A stretch of DNA of 64,000 nt from Paraglaciecola sp. T6c (GCF_000014225.1 NC_008228.1:1674001-1738000), one strand, 5' to 3'; positions 34,330-44,673 are shown, numbered from the stretch's first letter. Numbers and translations: made by a program. The notes: generated from the letters alone by a model not told the origin.

Positions 34330-35511
34330 ATGATCGCCCCCCATACTGCCGCGTTTTGGCGCGCCACCCTAGCACTGTGTTTAGGCTCCTTCATGGTGTT
34401 TGCTAACTTGTATGTTACCCAGCCATTATTGCCTATGATAGCTGAGCAGTTTGGGGTGTCCGCGCTGCAATCAAGTGTCAGTTTTACTATTACTACCTTT
34501 ACTCTGGGGATCTCTCTATTATTTTATGGGCCGCTCTCTGATGCCGTTGGGCGCAAAGGGATCATGTTGTTCACCATGGTGGGTATTACGGTTACTACTA
34601 CTTGCTTGGCATTCGCTGGTGATTATTACAATTTGCTGATTTTACGTGCCGCGCAGGGTTTCTTTTTAGCAGGTTTACCCGCTATCGCGGTGGCCTACAT
34701 GAGTGATGAATTTAACGCTGATGCTTTGATGATAGCCGTAGGTATCTATATCAGTGGTAATTCACTCGGTGGCATCGGTGGGCGCTTACTCGGGGGATTT
34801 TTAGGGGAAAACTTTGGTTTAACGGGCACATTTGAAATAATGGCATTATTAAGTTTGAGCCTGACATTGGTGTTTGCTTGGCTTTTACCGCCCTCAAAAC
34901 GCTTTACTGCTAAAGCGCTGCGGCCTATACCCATGCTAAATCAGCTGGGAGCACATCTTGCCAACAAACGCTTACTGTTGAGTTACCTGATTGGCGGGCT
35001 AAGCTTTTTTGTCTTTGTGAACCAATATAGCTTTGTTACGTTTGTGCTCAAAGACAGCCCGTATGCTTTATCGGCGCAGTATATTGGATTGCTATTTTTA
35101 ACTTATTTATCTGGCACTTACGCATCGGCTATTTCAGGTAAGTTGGGCAAGCGTTATTCGCAACCTGTATGCATGATGGCGGGTACAGTGATAATTATGC
35201 TGGGTTCAGCCGTGACGTTAATTCCGTCTTTGTATGCGATTATTCTAGGGTTACTGATTAATGCCTTTGGTTTCTTTTTAACGCATTCCACTGCAAGCAG
35301 TTGGGTAAGCTTAAATGCTAAAACGGGCAAAGCTAGTGCGTCTTCTTTGTATCTGACTTTTTATTATCTTGGTGCCAGTTCTGGAGGCATCTATTTAAAC
35401 CTATTCTGGCAAGGCGGCCATTGGGGTGGTGTTGTGTTAGGGTCTTGGTTAATGCTGTTGGTTATATTGGCACTCGGTTACAAATTAAGACGTCTACATG
35501 GTATTTCATAG
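34330..35511 (+). CDS. MFS transporter (YnfM-like)
   Basis: A 393-residue major facilitator with twelve hydrophobic segments. The motif A loop GPLSDAVGRKGIM is between helices 2 and 3. The pattern LYVTQPLLPMIAEQF near residue 28 is typical of YnfM/DHA1-type exporters. Because a terminator separates it from prpF it has its own promoter, so a role in propionate handling is not implied. Substrate unknown. Confidence 0.85.
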   Translation: MIAPHTAAFWRATLALCLGSFMVFANLYVTQPLLPMIAEQFGVSALQSSVSFTITTFTLGISLLFYGPLSDAVGRKGIMLFTMVGITVTTTCLAFAGDYYNLLILRAAQGFFLAGLPAIAVAYMSDEFNADALMIAVGIYISGNSLGGIGGRLLGGFLGENFGLTGTFEIMALLSLSLTLVFAWLLPPSKRFTAKALRPIPMLNQLGAHLANKRLLLSYLIGGLSFFVFVNQYSFVTFVLKDSPYALSAQYIGLLFLTYLSGTYASAISGKLGKRYSQPVCMMAGTVIIMLGSAVTLIPSLYAIILGLLINAFGFFLTHSTASSWVSLNAKTGKASASSLYLTFYYLGASSGGIYLNLFWQGGHWGGVVLGSWLMLLVILALGYKLRRLHGIS

Positions 35512-35661
35512 TAGACCTCACTATAGTAACGCCATGCACTAACACCATTTATCCTTTTCGTTGATCTGCGCGTTTGGGCACTATAAAGTTCATAGACCGG
35601 TTTACTTATTGGAATAGCCACAATTACGAGTCATATACCAGATAACACTGTATTACTTAGC

Positions 35662-36717
35662 TTGAGCAAACTGAGGCAAATTATTGCATTAGGTACAGTG
35701 TTGATGATGAGTTTTATCATTGCGGATTTAAGCGTTATCCCCGAAGCGGTTAAACAGGTCTACCTTGTCTCTCGTTTAGGCATGCAGTTGCCAATATTGT
35801 GTATCTTTTTCGCTCTGACTTTCCTACCGAATTACCATCGAATTTATCACTTAGTGCTGTGTATCAGTCTTCTTCTAGTGTGCTATGCCAACTATTGGCT
35901 GATTGTACAATGCTGGCAAATAGCAGAGTTTTCATTTTCCTATGAGGGGACTCTGCTTTATGGACTTTTTTGTATGTTTATCATGCGATTATCATTCAAA
36001 TTTTCAATTATTTTTGTATCGTTTACTATATTCGGATTTGCTCTAATTGTAGGCTCATACCCTGTTTACGCAGGCTTTGGTATGGTGAATCTTGGCTTTG
36101 TCTCCCTTGGTTTATTGATCAGCTTGATTGGCGTAAAGCAAATTGAAAGTGCCTTTGGGCGCTTTCAGCATCTTAACGAAAAGCTAGTGCACTTAAATCA
36201 AATAGATCAATTAACTGGGCTATATAATCGTGGCGCTTTAGAGCAACAGTTTGATCTGATGCTATCGGTTTCTAATCGTATAGGCACATCTATCAGTGTG
36301 TTTATGATTGACCTTGATAATTTTAAAGACTTTAACGATGGCTATGGGCATTTGCGCGGTGACGAGGTGATAAGAATTCAAGCAGAAATATTAAGGCAAG
36401 TGTTTAATCGTGAAACAGACACGGTTGCGCGCTATGGCGGTGAAGAGTTTATTGTCATATCACTGGGCATTAACGCACTGGCTTCTGAGGCGCTGGCTGC
36501 TGAAGTGCTGCGAGAGTGGGCAAGAAGAAAAATTCAACACGGTAAAGGTCAGGGACAAGACTTTGTAAGCTGTTCCATTGGTCTGATAAGTACGCATGTA
36601 GATAAAGACACGCAGAAGACGCAATTAATCGATCGAGCGGATAAAGCACTTTATGTGGCAAAAAATGAGGGCCGAGCGCGCTTCATTAATGCTGACATTG
36701 CTGACGGGTCTTCATAG
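35662..36717 (+). CDS. Membrane-bound diguanylate cyclase (GGDEF)
   Basis: A 351-residue protein. Five or six N-terminal membrane helices (residues 8-160) precede a GGDEF domain (about 180-345) with active site GGEEF in ARYGGEEF. An RETD inhibitory I-site lies five residues before it, so product inhibition by c-di-GMP is expected. The DLDNFKDFND metal-binding segment is intact, so it should be active. No EAL domain. The start is uncertain: TTG at 35662 has no clear ribosome site, and an ATG at 35704 is possible. Confidence 0.88.
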   Translation: MSKLRQIIALGTVLMMSFIIADLSVIPEAVKQVYLVSRLGMQLPILCIFFALTFLPNYHRIYHLVLCISLLLVCYANYWLIVQCWQIAEFSFSYEGTLLYGLFCMFIMRLSFKFSIIFVSFTIFGFALIVGSYPVYAGFGMVNLGFVSLGLLISLIGVKQIESAFGRFQHLNEKLVHLNQIDQLTGLYNRGALEQQFDLMLSVSNRIGTSISVFMIDLDNFKDFNDGYGHLRGDEVIRIQAEILRQVFNRETDTVARYGGEEFIVISLGINALASEALAAEVLREWARRKIQHGKGQGQDFVSCSIGLISTHVDKDTQKTQLIDRADKALYVAKNEGRARFINADIADGSS

Positions 36718-37088
36718 TACTCTCATTTTTGTACGCAATAACGCGGCTCATTACGTGGTTGACTGCAACGTTAAAAGCACTTCGTCACTGCGCAACCGAC
36801 CAAGTAATACTGCCACTCACTTTGCAATTATTACTGTGTTAGCGCTTAACTCCCCCGGTTTTTACCTTCTAAAAATATCATTCCGTTACAGCCAAACATG
36901 TCTACACAATAGAGCGCTTCTAGCATGAGCACGCGAACGTATATAATTTCCAGCGATTGGAATACCCCTTGCTTAGCCTACGTCACATCATTTTAACGTT
37001 ACGAACAGGTATGCACTTTTAAAGCGACAACCAAAGCACAAGGTGTCAGGTGCAGCCGCAGCCGTAACTCAGCAAGAGGACAATACCA
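36718..37088. other. Intergenic region, 371 bases
   Basis: No gene, terminator or repeat is evident; it contains the promoter region of the old yellow enzyme gene. Confidence 0.5.
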
Positions 37089-38306
37089 TTGCCAAATATT
37101 CATAATTCAACGTCATCTCAGCCCAAAACAAATAACGGGCTAAGCAGCGAGAAAAGCAGTGAAAAAAGCAACGAAAAAAGCGCCTTTCCTTCTTTATCTG
37201 CGCCAATCAATATGGGCAACATACAGTTTAACAATCGTGTGTTCATGGCCCCGCTAACACGCTCGCGCTCAACCCCAGGGGAAAATTTACAAACGCCTTT
37301 GCATGCCTTGTATTACGCACAACGGGCCTCTGCGGGCCTGGTTATCTCTGAAGCCACCCAAATCAGCCCTCAGGGCCAAGGTTATGCGTGGACGCCGGGC
37401 ATTTTCACTGACGAGCAAGTTCAGCACTGGCAAGTGGTCACAGATGCAGTGCACAACGCGGGGGGGCGTATTTTCTGTCAACTATGGCATGTTGGGGCAA
37501 TTTCTCATCAAGTGTTCCAGCCACATGATGCGCGGCCATTTTCATCAAGCGAATTTCAACCTGAAGGCGAAGCCTTTGTGGGGGATCTATTGCCTGATGG
37601 CCCAACGGTGCCGCACCCTACAGCGCAAGCGATGACGCTTGAGGATATTGACAACCTTAAACGTGACTACCGTCACGCAGCGAAATGCGCCAAGGAAGCT
37701 GGGTTCGATGGTATCGAATTACATGCTGCCAACGGCTATTTACTTGATCAATTCATTCGCTCATCGGTGAACAAACGAGACGATCAATATGGTGGCAGTG
37801 TCGAAAATCGATTGCGTTTACTCGAAGAAGTCATTGACGTTATCGCACAGGAAATACCGCGCAATAATATTGGCGTGCGCTTATCGCCCACCGGCGGACC
37901 AGGTGGCAGTTATGACGACGACCCAGAAGGTACTTACGTTGCCGCGGCTAAGGCAGTATCTGGCAAAGGTGCCGTTTATCTACATGTGGTTCGCCCGAAT
38001 AACCACACAGGCGATGGCTCAGGCATCGAGCAAGGTAACCAACTGCTTAAAGATATGCGCGCAGCCTTTAGCGGGGTGTTTATCGCGAACGGTGAATTTA
38101 GTCCACAAGAGGCTGATACGTGGATTGAAAACAACGACGCTGATGCAGTGGCATTCGGGCGCTCATTTTTAGCTAACCCAGATTTACCCGCTCGCATCGC
38201 TAAAGATGGCCCTTACAACGAGCCAAATGACGAGACATTCTACGGCGGTGGCAGTGAAGGCTACGTAGATTATCCTTCATTGAGTCACGTTAAATCAGCT
38301 ATGTAA
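37089..38306 (+). CDS. Old yellow enzyme family alkene reductase (NemA-like)
   Basis: A 405-residue FMN-dependent OYE. After a Ser/Asn/Lys-rich N-terminal extension (residues 1-32, with SEKSSEKSNEKS repeats) the barrel starts at NRVFMAPLTRSRS. The substrate-binding HAANGYLLDQF and the FMN-binding NRLRLLEEV and AFGRSFLANPDL segments are visible. It reduces activated alkenes, nitro esters and quinones with NADPH. A TTG start at 37089 behind an AGAGGA site fits. It may be co-transcribed with the ADH gene 177 bases downstream. Confidence 0.92.
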   Translation: MPNIHNSTSSQPKTNNGLSSEKSSEKSNEKSAFPSLSAPINMGNIQFNNRVFMAPLTRSRSTPGENLQTPLHALYYAQRASAGLVISEATQISPQGQGYAWTPGIFTDEQVQHWQVVTDAVHNAGGRIFCQLWHVGAISHQVFQPHDARPFSSSEFQPEGEAFVGDLLPDGPTVPHPTAQAMTLEDIDNLKRDYRHAAKCAKEAGFDGIELHAANGYLLDQFIRSSVNKRDDQYGGSVENRLRLLEEVIDVIAQEIPRNNIGVRLSPTGGPGGSYDDDPEGTYVAAAKAVSGKGAVYLHVVRPNNHTGDGSGIEQGNQLLKDMRAAFSGVFIANGEFSPQEADTWIENNDADAVAFGRSFLANPDLPARIAKDGPYNEPNDETFYGGGSEGYVDYPSLSHVKSAM

Positions 38307-38483
38307 GGTCTCACCTTCACATCGTTTTAATGTAAGGCAAGCAACGCAAAGCTTGCACCTAACACTTAACGTGGCGCCTACTTGTGCAAAAGTAGTTAGC
38401 GCCTCGGTTTAACAACTGCGAGAAAGCGGGTATTGAATTAACGGTTACTCACAATATTTTTCGCGATAACCAAGAGAGAAATT

Positions 38484-39539
38484 ATGACGACTATTTCAGC
38501 ATATGCAGCAAAATCAGAAGACGGCCAAATGGCACCCCATGACATTAAACGCCGAGCGCCTGGCGAGCATGATGTACAAATTGATATTCAGTTCTGTGGG
38601 GTGTGCCACAGTGATTTGCACGCGGTTAAAAACGACTGGGGCAACTCCAATTACCCTCTAGTGCCTGGCCACGAAATCATCGGTGAAGTCAGCGCTGTGG
38701 GCAGCAAAGTAAGCAACTTCAAAGTAGGCGATACCGTGGGTGTGGGTTGCATGGTGGACTCATGTCAAACTTGTGCAGCTTGCGAGGAACACCTTGAGCA
38801 GCACTGCTTGAACGGCGCGACCATGACCTATAACAGTAAGTTAAAAGACGCTGCTGATGATGAAGAAGACATCACGCAGGGCGGTTATTCTAAGCGAGTT
38901 GTGGTTAACGATAAATTCGTACTAAAAGTGCCCGAGAACTTAGATAAAGCCGCTGCCGCGCCACTACTGTGTGCGGGGATCACCACTTACTCACCGTTGC
39001 ATCAACATGGTGTGAAAGAAGGCATGACAGTGGGTGTGATTGGTTTGGGTGGCTTGGGCCATATGGGCATTAAGTTCGCTTCTGCCATGGGCGCCCATGT
39101 GGTAATGGTAACCACTTCTAAAGATAAAGCCGATGACGCCAAAAAGCTTGGCGCGGATGATGTGTTAGTCACTAAAGACAAAGACGCCATGAAAAAATGG
39201 CGAGGTAAATTTGATTTCTTGCTTAACACCATTCCGGTGGGGCATGACGTGAACCCGTATCTATCTTTGCTTAAATACAACAGCACCATGTGTTTTGTCG
39301 GTGCCATTGAGCCACTCGATGCAGTTAACGGTGCATTTATGATTGGTGGTCGTAAAGCGCTGGCTGGTTCTCTTATTGGTGGCATCAAAGAGACCCAAGA
39401 AATGCTCGATTTTTGCGGTGAGCATAATGTGGTCTCCGAAATCGAAAAAATTGATATGCAGGATATTAATGACGCGTTTGAACGAATGAAAAGTAACGAC
39501 GTGCGTTATCGCTTCGTCATTGATATGCAGAGTTTATAA
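38484..39539 (+). CDS. Zinc-dependent NAD(P) alcohol dehydrogenase (YahK/CAD-like)
   Basis: A 351-residue zinc MDR. Catalytic zinc ligands are in GVCHSDLH and PGHEIIGEV; structural zinc cysteines are in CMVDSCQTCAACEEH. The Rossmann motif is GLGGLGHMG. It resembles the broad-range aldehyde reductase YahK and cinnamyl alcohol dehydrogenases, reducing aldehydes with NADPH. Together with the adjacent OYE it suggests detoxification of reactive carbonyls. A terminator follows at 39594. Confidence 0.92.
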   Translation: MTTISAYAAKSEDGQMAPHDIKRRAPGEHDVQIDIQFCGVCHSDLHAVKNDWGNSNYPLVPGHEIIGEVSAVGSKVSNFKVGDTVGVGCMVDSCQTCAACEEHLEQHCLNGATMTYNSKLKDAADDEEDITQGGYSKRVVVNDKFVLKVPENLDKAAAAPLLCAGITTYSPLHQHGVKEGMTVGVIGLGGLGHMGIKFASAMGAHVVMVTTSKDKADDAKKLGADDVLVTKDKDAMKKWRGKFDFLLNTIPVGHDVNPYLSLLKYNSTMCFVGAIEPLDAVNGAFMIGGRKALAGSLIGGIKETQEMLDFCGEHNVVSEIEKIDMQDINDAFERMKSNDVRYRFVIDMQSL

Positions 39540-39593
39540 GACGGCTTGATAATGAAAATTCAATAATGCGACTATAAGTCGAACATTACCTAG

Positions 39594-39620
39594 AAACCCA
39601 AGCACTGTGCTTGGGTTTTT
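39594..39620 (+). terminator. Rho-independent terminator after the ADH gene
   Basis: Stem AAACCCAAGCAC / GTGCTTGGGTTT with a minimal loop and following T run. Confidence 0.9.
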
Positions 39621-40222
39621 CATTTACAGCTTTTTTATAGAGGCCTTGTAGCTAAATACGTCCAATAAGGCCCCGGCAGCGCTTACCCAACATTAATTGA
39701 TGCTTTGAAAAGGTGCATTGCAACTAAAATGGTGCTCACTTTGTTGGGCGCGGCATGGCGACAATGGACGGTGTTGAGAGTTTATTTTACCATTTACATG
39801 TAAGTTATTGATATCAATATATATTAAACAACACTTGAGATTAATAGCTAAAAAGTTAGTCCAGCGGCATGTTTCTGGCAACTTCTGATATAGGCAAGCG
39901 AAAAATGAAACTCGTCATGGCAGGTTTGCTTTTTGATAGGGCGCGTTGAATGGTTTTGATTTAGACCACTAGACCTTTAATCATTCACCTTGCCCAAACA
40001 GCGCACTGACCGCTGTGAGAATGCACAGAAAAGCTCAACACGCCCTGAGCAAATTTGCATTTTTAAACAATAATAAAGGAACAGAACATAACGTGCGCAA
40101 CACCCTAATCTGGCTGTCAGTCGTTCATGCATGTAGATCTTAAATTGAAGTCTTCTCTTCATCTTAAGGATAATGACGTGAATATGCGGCTGACACTGAC
40201 CAACTTCATTATGGATAGTTGA
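39621..40222. other. Intergenic region, 602 bases, upstream of eutBC
   Basis: Holds an AT-rich stretch around 39785-39860 and the eut promoter region. No cobalamin riboswitch box, tRNA or protein-coding frame with a ribosome site was recognised. Confidence 0.5.
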
Positions 40223-41626
40223 ATGAGTCAAGGTTATCGACACACAGTCGGCGGTACTACATATCAATTCACGAGTTTGGCCCAGCTAATGGCCAAAGCC
40301 ACTCCGCTGCGCTCGGGAGACATACTTGCTGGGGTGGCAGCTGAGACTGAGCAAGAGCGTGTGGCTGCACAATTTACCTTAGCCGACGTTGCGCTGACTG
40401 ACTTTTTAAATGAAGCTTTGGTGCCATACGAAAGCGACGAAGTCACTCGGTTAATAGTGGATAACCACAATAAAGAGGCGTTTGCACCGCTAGCGCATTT
40501 AACCATAGGTGATTTTCGCAACTGGCTGCTCAGCGATTTCGCCACGAGTGAAGTGCTGGCCAGTGTTTGCGCCGGCATCACCCCTGAAATGGCCGCGGCG
40601 GTGTGCAAAATAATGCGCAATCAAGACCTGATTTTGGTGGCCAAAAAGTGTCAAGTTACCACAGCGTTTCGCAGCACGATTGGCCTACCTAATCGGCTCT
40701 CAACGCGATTACAGCCAAATCATCCCACAGACGACATAAACGGGATCGCGGCCAGTATGCTAGATGGATTGCTGTACGGAAATGGTGATGCGGTCATAGG
40801 GATTAACCCAGCGACTGATAATGTTACCCAGGCCACACATTTGCTGCATCTAATGGATGACGTCATTCAGCAATATCAAATTCCAACACAAAGTTGTGTG
40901 CTTACCCACGTGACCAACACTATAGAGTGCATAGAAGCAGACGCGCCCGTGGATCTGGTTTTCCAGTCTATTGGAGGCACTCAAGCCACTAACAGTAGTT
41001 TTGGATTCGATTTATCGACATTAGCAGAAGCGCATGCGGCAGCGCTGAGCCTAGGCAGAGGCACTGCAGGCACTAACGTGATGTATTTTGAGACGGGTCA
41101 GGGGAGTGCGTTATCCGCCAATGGGCACCACGGGTTAGACCAACAAACATGTGAAGCCAGAGCCTATGCTGTGGCTCGTAAGTTTAATCCTTTGCTGGTT
41201 AATACGGTGGTGGGTTTTATCGGCCCGGAATATTTATACGATGGCAAACAGATCACCCGAGCTGGGCTCGAAGATCATTTTTGCGGCAAATTGCTTGGTC
41301 TGCCGATGGGCTGTGATGTGTGTTACACCAATCACGCCGAGGCCGACCAAAACGACATGGACAACCTGCTGACATTACTCGGGGTAGCAGGCTGTTCATT
41401 TATTATGGGGATCCCGGGCTCAGACGACATTATGCTGAATTATCAAACGACCTCATTTCACGATGCTTTGTATTTGCGTCGGGTGATAGGCGCGCGACCA
41501 GCACCGGAGTTTGAGATGTGGTTAGAGAAAATGAATATCATGAAAAATGATGGGCAGTACATACTATCAGATCATGTGCCAGACGTTTTTGCCCGTTCGT
41601 TAAAGGCACTAAGGGGACGTTCATAA
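40223..41626 (+). CDS. eutB: Ethanolamine ammonia-lyase large subunit
   Basis: A 467-residue EutB, slightly above the usual 453. Visible family segments include SIGGTQATNSSFG, MYFETGQGSALSANGHHG and MGCDVCYTNHAEADQNDMDN. With EutC and adenosylcobalamin it splits ethanolamine into acetaldehyde and ammonia. The stop and the eutC start overlap (TAATG). No eut microcompartment shell, reactivase (eutA), permease or regulator is within the window, so this is a cytosolic stand-alone pair. Confidence 0.95.
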   Translation: MSQGYRHTVGGTTYQFTSLAQLMAKATPLRSGDILAGVAAETEQERVAAQFTLADVALTDFLNEALVPYESDEVTRLIVDNHNKEAFAPLAHLTIGDFRNWLLSDFATSEVLASVCAGITPEMAAAVCKIMRNQDLILVAKKCQVTTAFRSTIGLPNRLSTRLQPNHPTDDINGIAASMLDGLLYGNGDAVIGINPATDNVTQATHLLHLMDDVIQQYQIPTQSCVLTHVTNTIECIEADAPVDLVFQSIGGTQATNSSFGFDLSTLAEAHAAALSLGRGTAGTNVMYFETGQGSALSANGHHGLDQQTCEARAYAVARKFNPLLVNTVVGFIGPEYLYDGKQITRAGLEDHFCGKLLGLPMGCDVCYTNHAEADQNDMDNLLTLLGVAGCSFIMGIPGSDDIMLNYQTTSFHDALYLRRVIGARPAPEFEMWLEKMNIMKNDGQYILSDHVPDVFARSLKALRGRS

Positions 41627-42534
41627 TGAAAAAGTACAATGATGAGTCCAGTCACGTGAGCAATATGGTGAATAGTCATGCAAGCATGACAAGCAGCGAA
41701 GTCGTTAATAACCCATGGCGCACGTTACGTCGTTACACAAATGCGCGGATCGGGCTAGGCAGAGCAGGGATAAGCTTACCTACCTCAGAAATGCTGGGAT
41801 TCCAGTTGTCGCATGCCAAGGCCCGAGATGCAGTAAAATTGCGGTTAGACACCGAGGAGCTACAACACAAACTGACCGAGTTTTCGTCAGTGTTGCCTTG
41901 CCCACCTATGATGCTGCATAGCCAAGCGTTTGATAGAACGACATTTTTGCAGCGCCCAGACTTGGGCCGAAAACTAAATGATGTGTCGCGCAATCTATTG
42001 TTGAAATTCATGACGCAACAAGCAGGAACTACTCAGCCAGACTATGACTTGGCCATTGTGGTGGCGGATGGGCTTTCATCCATCGCGGTGCAATACAATG
42101 TTCAACCCTTGCTCAGGCAGTTAATCACTTTGCTAAAGCATGAGTCGGAATCGTGGCGTCTTGCCCCGCTGACGGTGGTAGAGCAGGGGCGAGTGGCTGT
42201 TGGGGACGAAGTAGGAGAGTACCTGAACGCCAAAGCGGTATTGATGCTAATTGGGGAGCGCCCGGGGTTAAGCTCGCCCGACAGCTTAGGTTTGTATTTC
42301 ACATGGGCACCAGAAATAGGCTTGACCGATGCGCGGCGAAATTGTATTTCGAATATTCGACCCGCAGGCTTGGGTTATGATGACGCCGCGCATCGAGCAT
42401 TATATTTACTCAAAGAAGCGCGGCGCTTAAATCTGTCTGGTGTCGCTTTGAAGGATCGCTCTGATAGCCCAGCCCTCAACGCGCTAAAAACCAACGCTGT
42501 GCCTAAGCGCAGCTTTTTGACTAAGCCGAGTTAG
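41626..42534 (+). CDS. eutC: Ethanolamine ammonia-lyase small subunit
   Basis: A 302-residue EutC. The N-terminal about 35 residues are variable; the family core begins NARIGLGRAGISLPT and includes VVADGLSSIAVQ, IGERPGLSSPDSLGLYF and the cobalamin-contact region SNIRPAGLGYDDAAH. It binds AdoCbl together with EutB. Translationally coupled to eutB by a one-base overlap. Confidence 0.95.
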   Translation: MKKYNDESSHVSNMVNSHASMTSSEVVNNPWRTLRRYTNARIGLGRAGISLPTSEMLGFQLSHAKARDAVKLRLDTEELQHKLTEFSSVLPCPPMMLHSQAFDRTTFLQRPDLGRKLNDVSRNLLLKFMTQQAGTTQPDYDLAIVVADGLSSIAVQYNVQPLLRQLITLLKHESESWRLAPLTVVEQGRVAVGDEVGEYLNAKAVLMLIGERPGLSSPDSLGLYFTWAPEIGLTDARRNCISNIRPAGLGYDDAAHRALYLLKEARRLNLSGVALKDRSDSPALNALKTNAVPKRSFLTKPS

Positions 42535-42563
42535 CGTAAAGCTAGGGTGATTTGATTAAAACC

Positions 42564-42611
42564 GAGCTGTTGTATCGACTCAATAAAATACAACTGCTCG
42601 TTTAGGTTTTA
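42564..42611 (+). terminator. Terminator-like hairpin after eutC
   Basis: Stem GAGCTGTTGTAT / ATACAACTGCTC (one mismatch) with a 12-base loop, then GTTTAGGTTTTA. Confidence 0.65.
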
Positions 42612-42662
42612 TCATGAACATCATGCTTTAGTGATGCTTGTTAACTTGTGTCTACGCGTGTT

Positions 42663-44393
42663 CTAGCGGTTACCAAGGTTCGTTCGCGAAGGAACAAAGC
42701 GTGCTAAACCAAACAATCCGACAAACAACAACCAGAAAGCACTGGCGCCTTCACGCTCATACTCTTCTTCGTATACGTCACAGTTATCAATCGAACCACC
42801 TGGAATGGGCACTAGCTTAATGGCGACAACGTGGGTGCTTGAAGATTGGGCATCGTACTCATCTAATTCAATTTCACCTGTGATGTCTTTGTTAACGCTA
42901 GACACAGTTGCCGTTGCGATGATTTCGCCATTTTCGTTAATGCCATTTGCTTGAGCAATGGTGTAAGGGCTGTTGCATTCAATTAAGTCGTTTAGGCTTG
43001 AGAAGATATCGTTACGATAATCATAAACAAAGCCTTCTACCCGGCGAATGCCTGAACTGGTTTCTTCAAACTCGGTGAAACCAACGACTAGGTTGTCATC
43101 ATTGATTGCGGTGGGAACCGTAGAGGCACTGTCGAAGAAATCATCTGGGTATTCAATGATACCTGAGTCGTAGTCATACACGAAAAACTTGTTGGGCGTT
43201 GAGCCCAGTACGCTTTTGGTGGCGTAACCTACCACCAAATCATTGTTATTGATGTCAACCGCGTAGCTGGCAAAAACATCGTACTCTTCGTCGCTATCTT
43301 CGCTGATCGTGTAGGCTTTGTCGTTATCGTAAATCACCGCCGCTGAGGTTAAGGTGTCAGTATTTTGATAGAACGCCGGTGACGTACCCACGGCAATACC
43401 AAAGTCGTTGATGGCGACAGCCGTGCTGCTGTAAACCGTCGTGTCATCGTCGTCCGGCTCAATTAACATGGGCAGGGTGTAGGTATCTTCGACACCGCCA
43501 TCGTCTAATTGCCAAATCACTCCTCGTTGCTGAAAAACGCTTCCGAGACTGGCATTGGTGCTGATACTTAAACTGCGCAAACACGACGCTTCAGGGATAT
43601 CACCTCGCTCATCTTCATCGGCACACGCATCAATACTGTCTTGCAATGTGGTCGACACCAATTCAGTGCTCCCTATGCCCACCACTTGGTTTAGTTCGTT
43701 TATATCGTAGGCTTCGCTGTACCCACCCAAAGTGCTTTCAGGCGGCGTAAGCTCGATTACGTCATCTTCTATTTGCGCAAATCCACGGTAGTAAAAATCA
43801 TTTAACACATAAGTGACGTCTTCAATGTCTTCTGTCACATATTCCAGTGTGTAAAAACCGTCGAAACTTTTCCCAACGGTATAGCCAAAGTCGTTGATAC
43901 CACGCACTGTTGTGGTGGCACTGTTACGGTACTCGTCGGTGTCGCTGTCAATAGTGTCAAAACCATGCAACAAAATACTGGTGTCTTCTGAGGCGACATA
44001 GCTATTTAAACTGGCGATTTGCTGGAAAAACTGGCTTTCAGCATTGGCGGTAATATAGGCATATAAAAATTCGTAGTCAGCAGTATTGAAGTCGCCTGAT
44101 CGGGCGTTTTCTAAGTTGGTTAACCCGGCAATGAGCGTCGCTGAATCAAAGTCCAGCAAAGAAACATCAATCACGGGATTAAACTGCGACGCTAGGTTAA
44201 CGGCGATCTCACCGATGCTGTTGATGGCAGTTGGGTATGAGTCCACGCCTAATTCTGCAACGGGTAGCTCAACTACTTGATACTGAGCACCGAACGCAGC
44301 AGGAACTGACAAAAAGGCGCTAGACAGAAAGGCGCTGGATAAAAAGGCTGCTATTCGTGTTTGTTTCATTGTTTTTTTCATCGCTTGTTTCAT
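42663..44393 (-). CDS. DUF3466 family exported protein with CTERM-like tail
   Basis: A 576-residue exported protein of the DUF3466 family known from Vibrio, Shewanella and relatives. The signal peptide carries a tandem AFLSS duplication ending VPAAFGA. The body has repeated units of the type AINDFGIAVG, GINDFGYTVG, DINNNDLVVGYA and AINDDNLVVGFT, each about 50-60 residues, suggesting a beta-propeller. The C-terminus (REGASAFWLLFVGLFGLARF, then basic residues) resembles a GlyGly-CTERM/rhombosortase sorting signal, though the Gly-Gly is not exact. Probably surface-displayed. Function unknown. Alternative starts exist at residues 5 and 9. Confidence 0.85.
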   Translation of the reverse strand: MKQAMKKTMKQTRIAAFLSSAFLSSAFLSVPAAFGAQYQVVELPVAELGVDSYPTAINSIGEIAVNLASQFNPVIDVSLLDFDSATLIAGLTNLENARSGDFNTADYEFLYAYITANAESQFFQQIASLNSYVASEDTSILLHGFDTIDSDTDEYRNSATTTVRGINDFGYTVGKSFDGFYTLEYVTEDIEDVTYVLNDFYYRGFAQIEDDVIELTPPESTLGGYSEAYDINELNQVVGIGSTELVSTTLQDSIDACADEDERGDIPEASCLRSLSISTNASLGSVFQQRGVIWQLDDGGVEDTYTLPMLIEPDDDDTTVYSSTAVAINDFGIAVGTSPAFYQNTDTLTSAAVIYDNDKAYTISEDSDEEYDVFASYAVDINNNDLVVGYATKSVLGSTPNKFFVYDYDSGIIEYPDDFFDSASTVPTAINDDNLVVGFTEFEETSSGIRRVEGFVYDYRNDIFSSLNDLIECNSPYTIAQANGINENGEIIATATVSSVNKDITGEIELDEYDAQSSSTHVVAIKLVPIPGGSIDNCDVYEEEYEREGASAFWLLFVGLFGLARFVPSRTNLGNR

Positions 44394-44624
44394 TGCTCGT
44401 GTGATCGCTTGATTATTGCGGCTTACTACTCGCCTTTATAAAAGCGCTCTGCTCAAAACGAAATGTCCGACTCTGTTAGCGCGGTTGTTTATCTAGCTTG
44501 TGCAATGCTTTACTGATTTTTAGGCAATAAAGGGCCTAACAGCGATAAAGCAAAAAGCTTTCAAAGCGTATGATGCAGATGTCGGCTAATGTGAGTCTTG
44601 GGTCGTCACTTGATATGTGAATCA

Positions 44625-44657
44625 GCGCCATAGCAAGGCAATCCTTTACTATGGCGC
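44625..44657 (-). terminator. Hairpin after the Asp-rich lipoprotein gene
   Basis: Perfect 9-bp stem GCGCCATAG / CTATGGCGC with a 15-base loop, 17 bases past the stop of the minus-strand gene. No clear T run. Confidence 0.55.
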
Positions 44658-44673
44658 GAACGCGGTAAACCAA

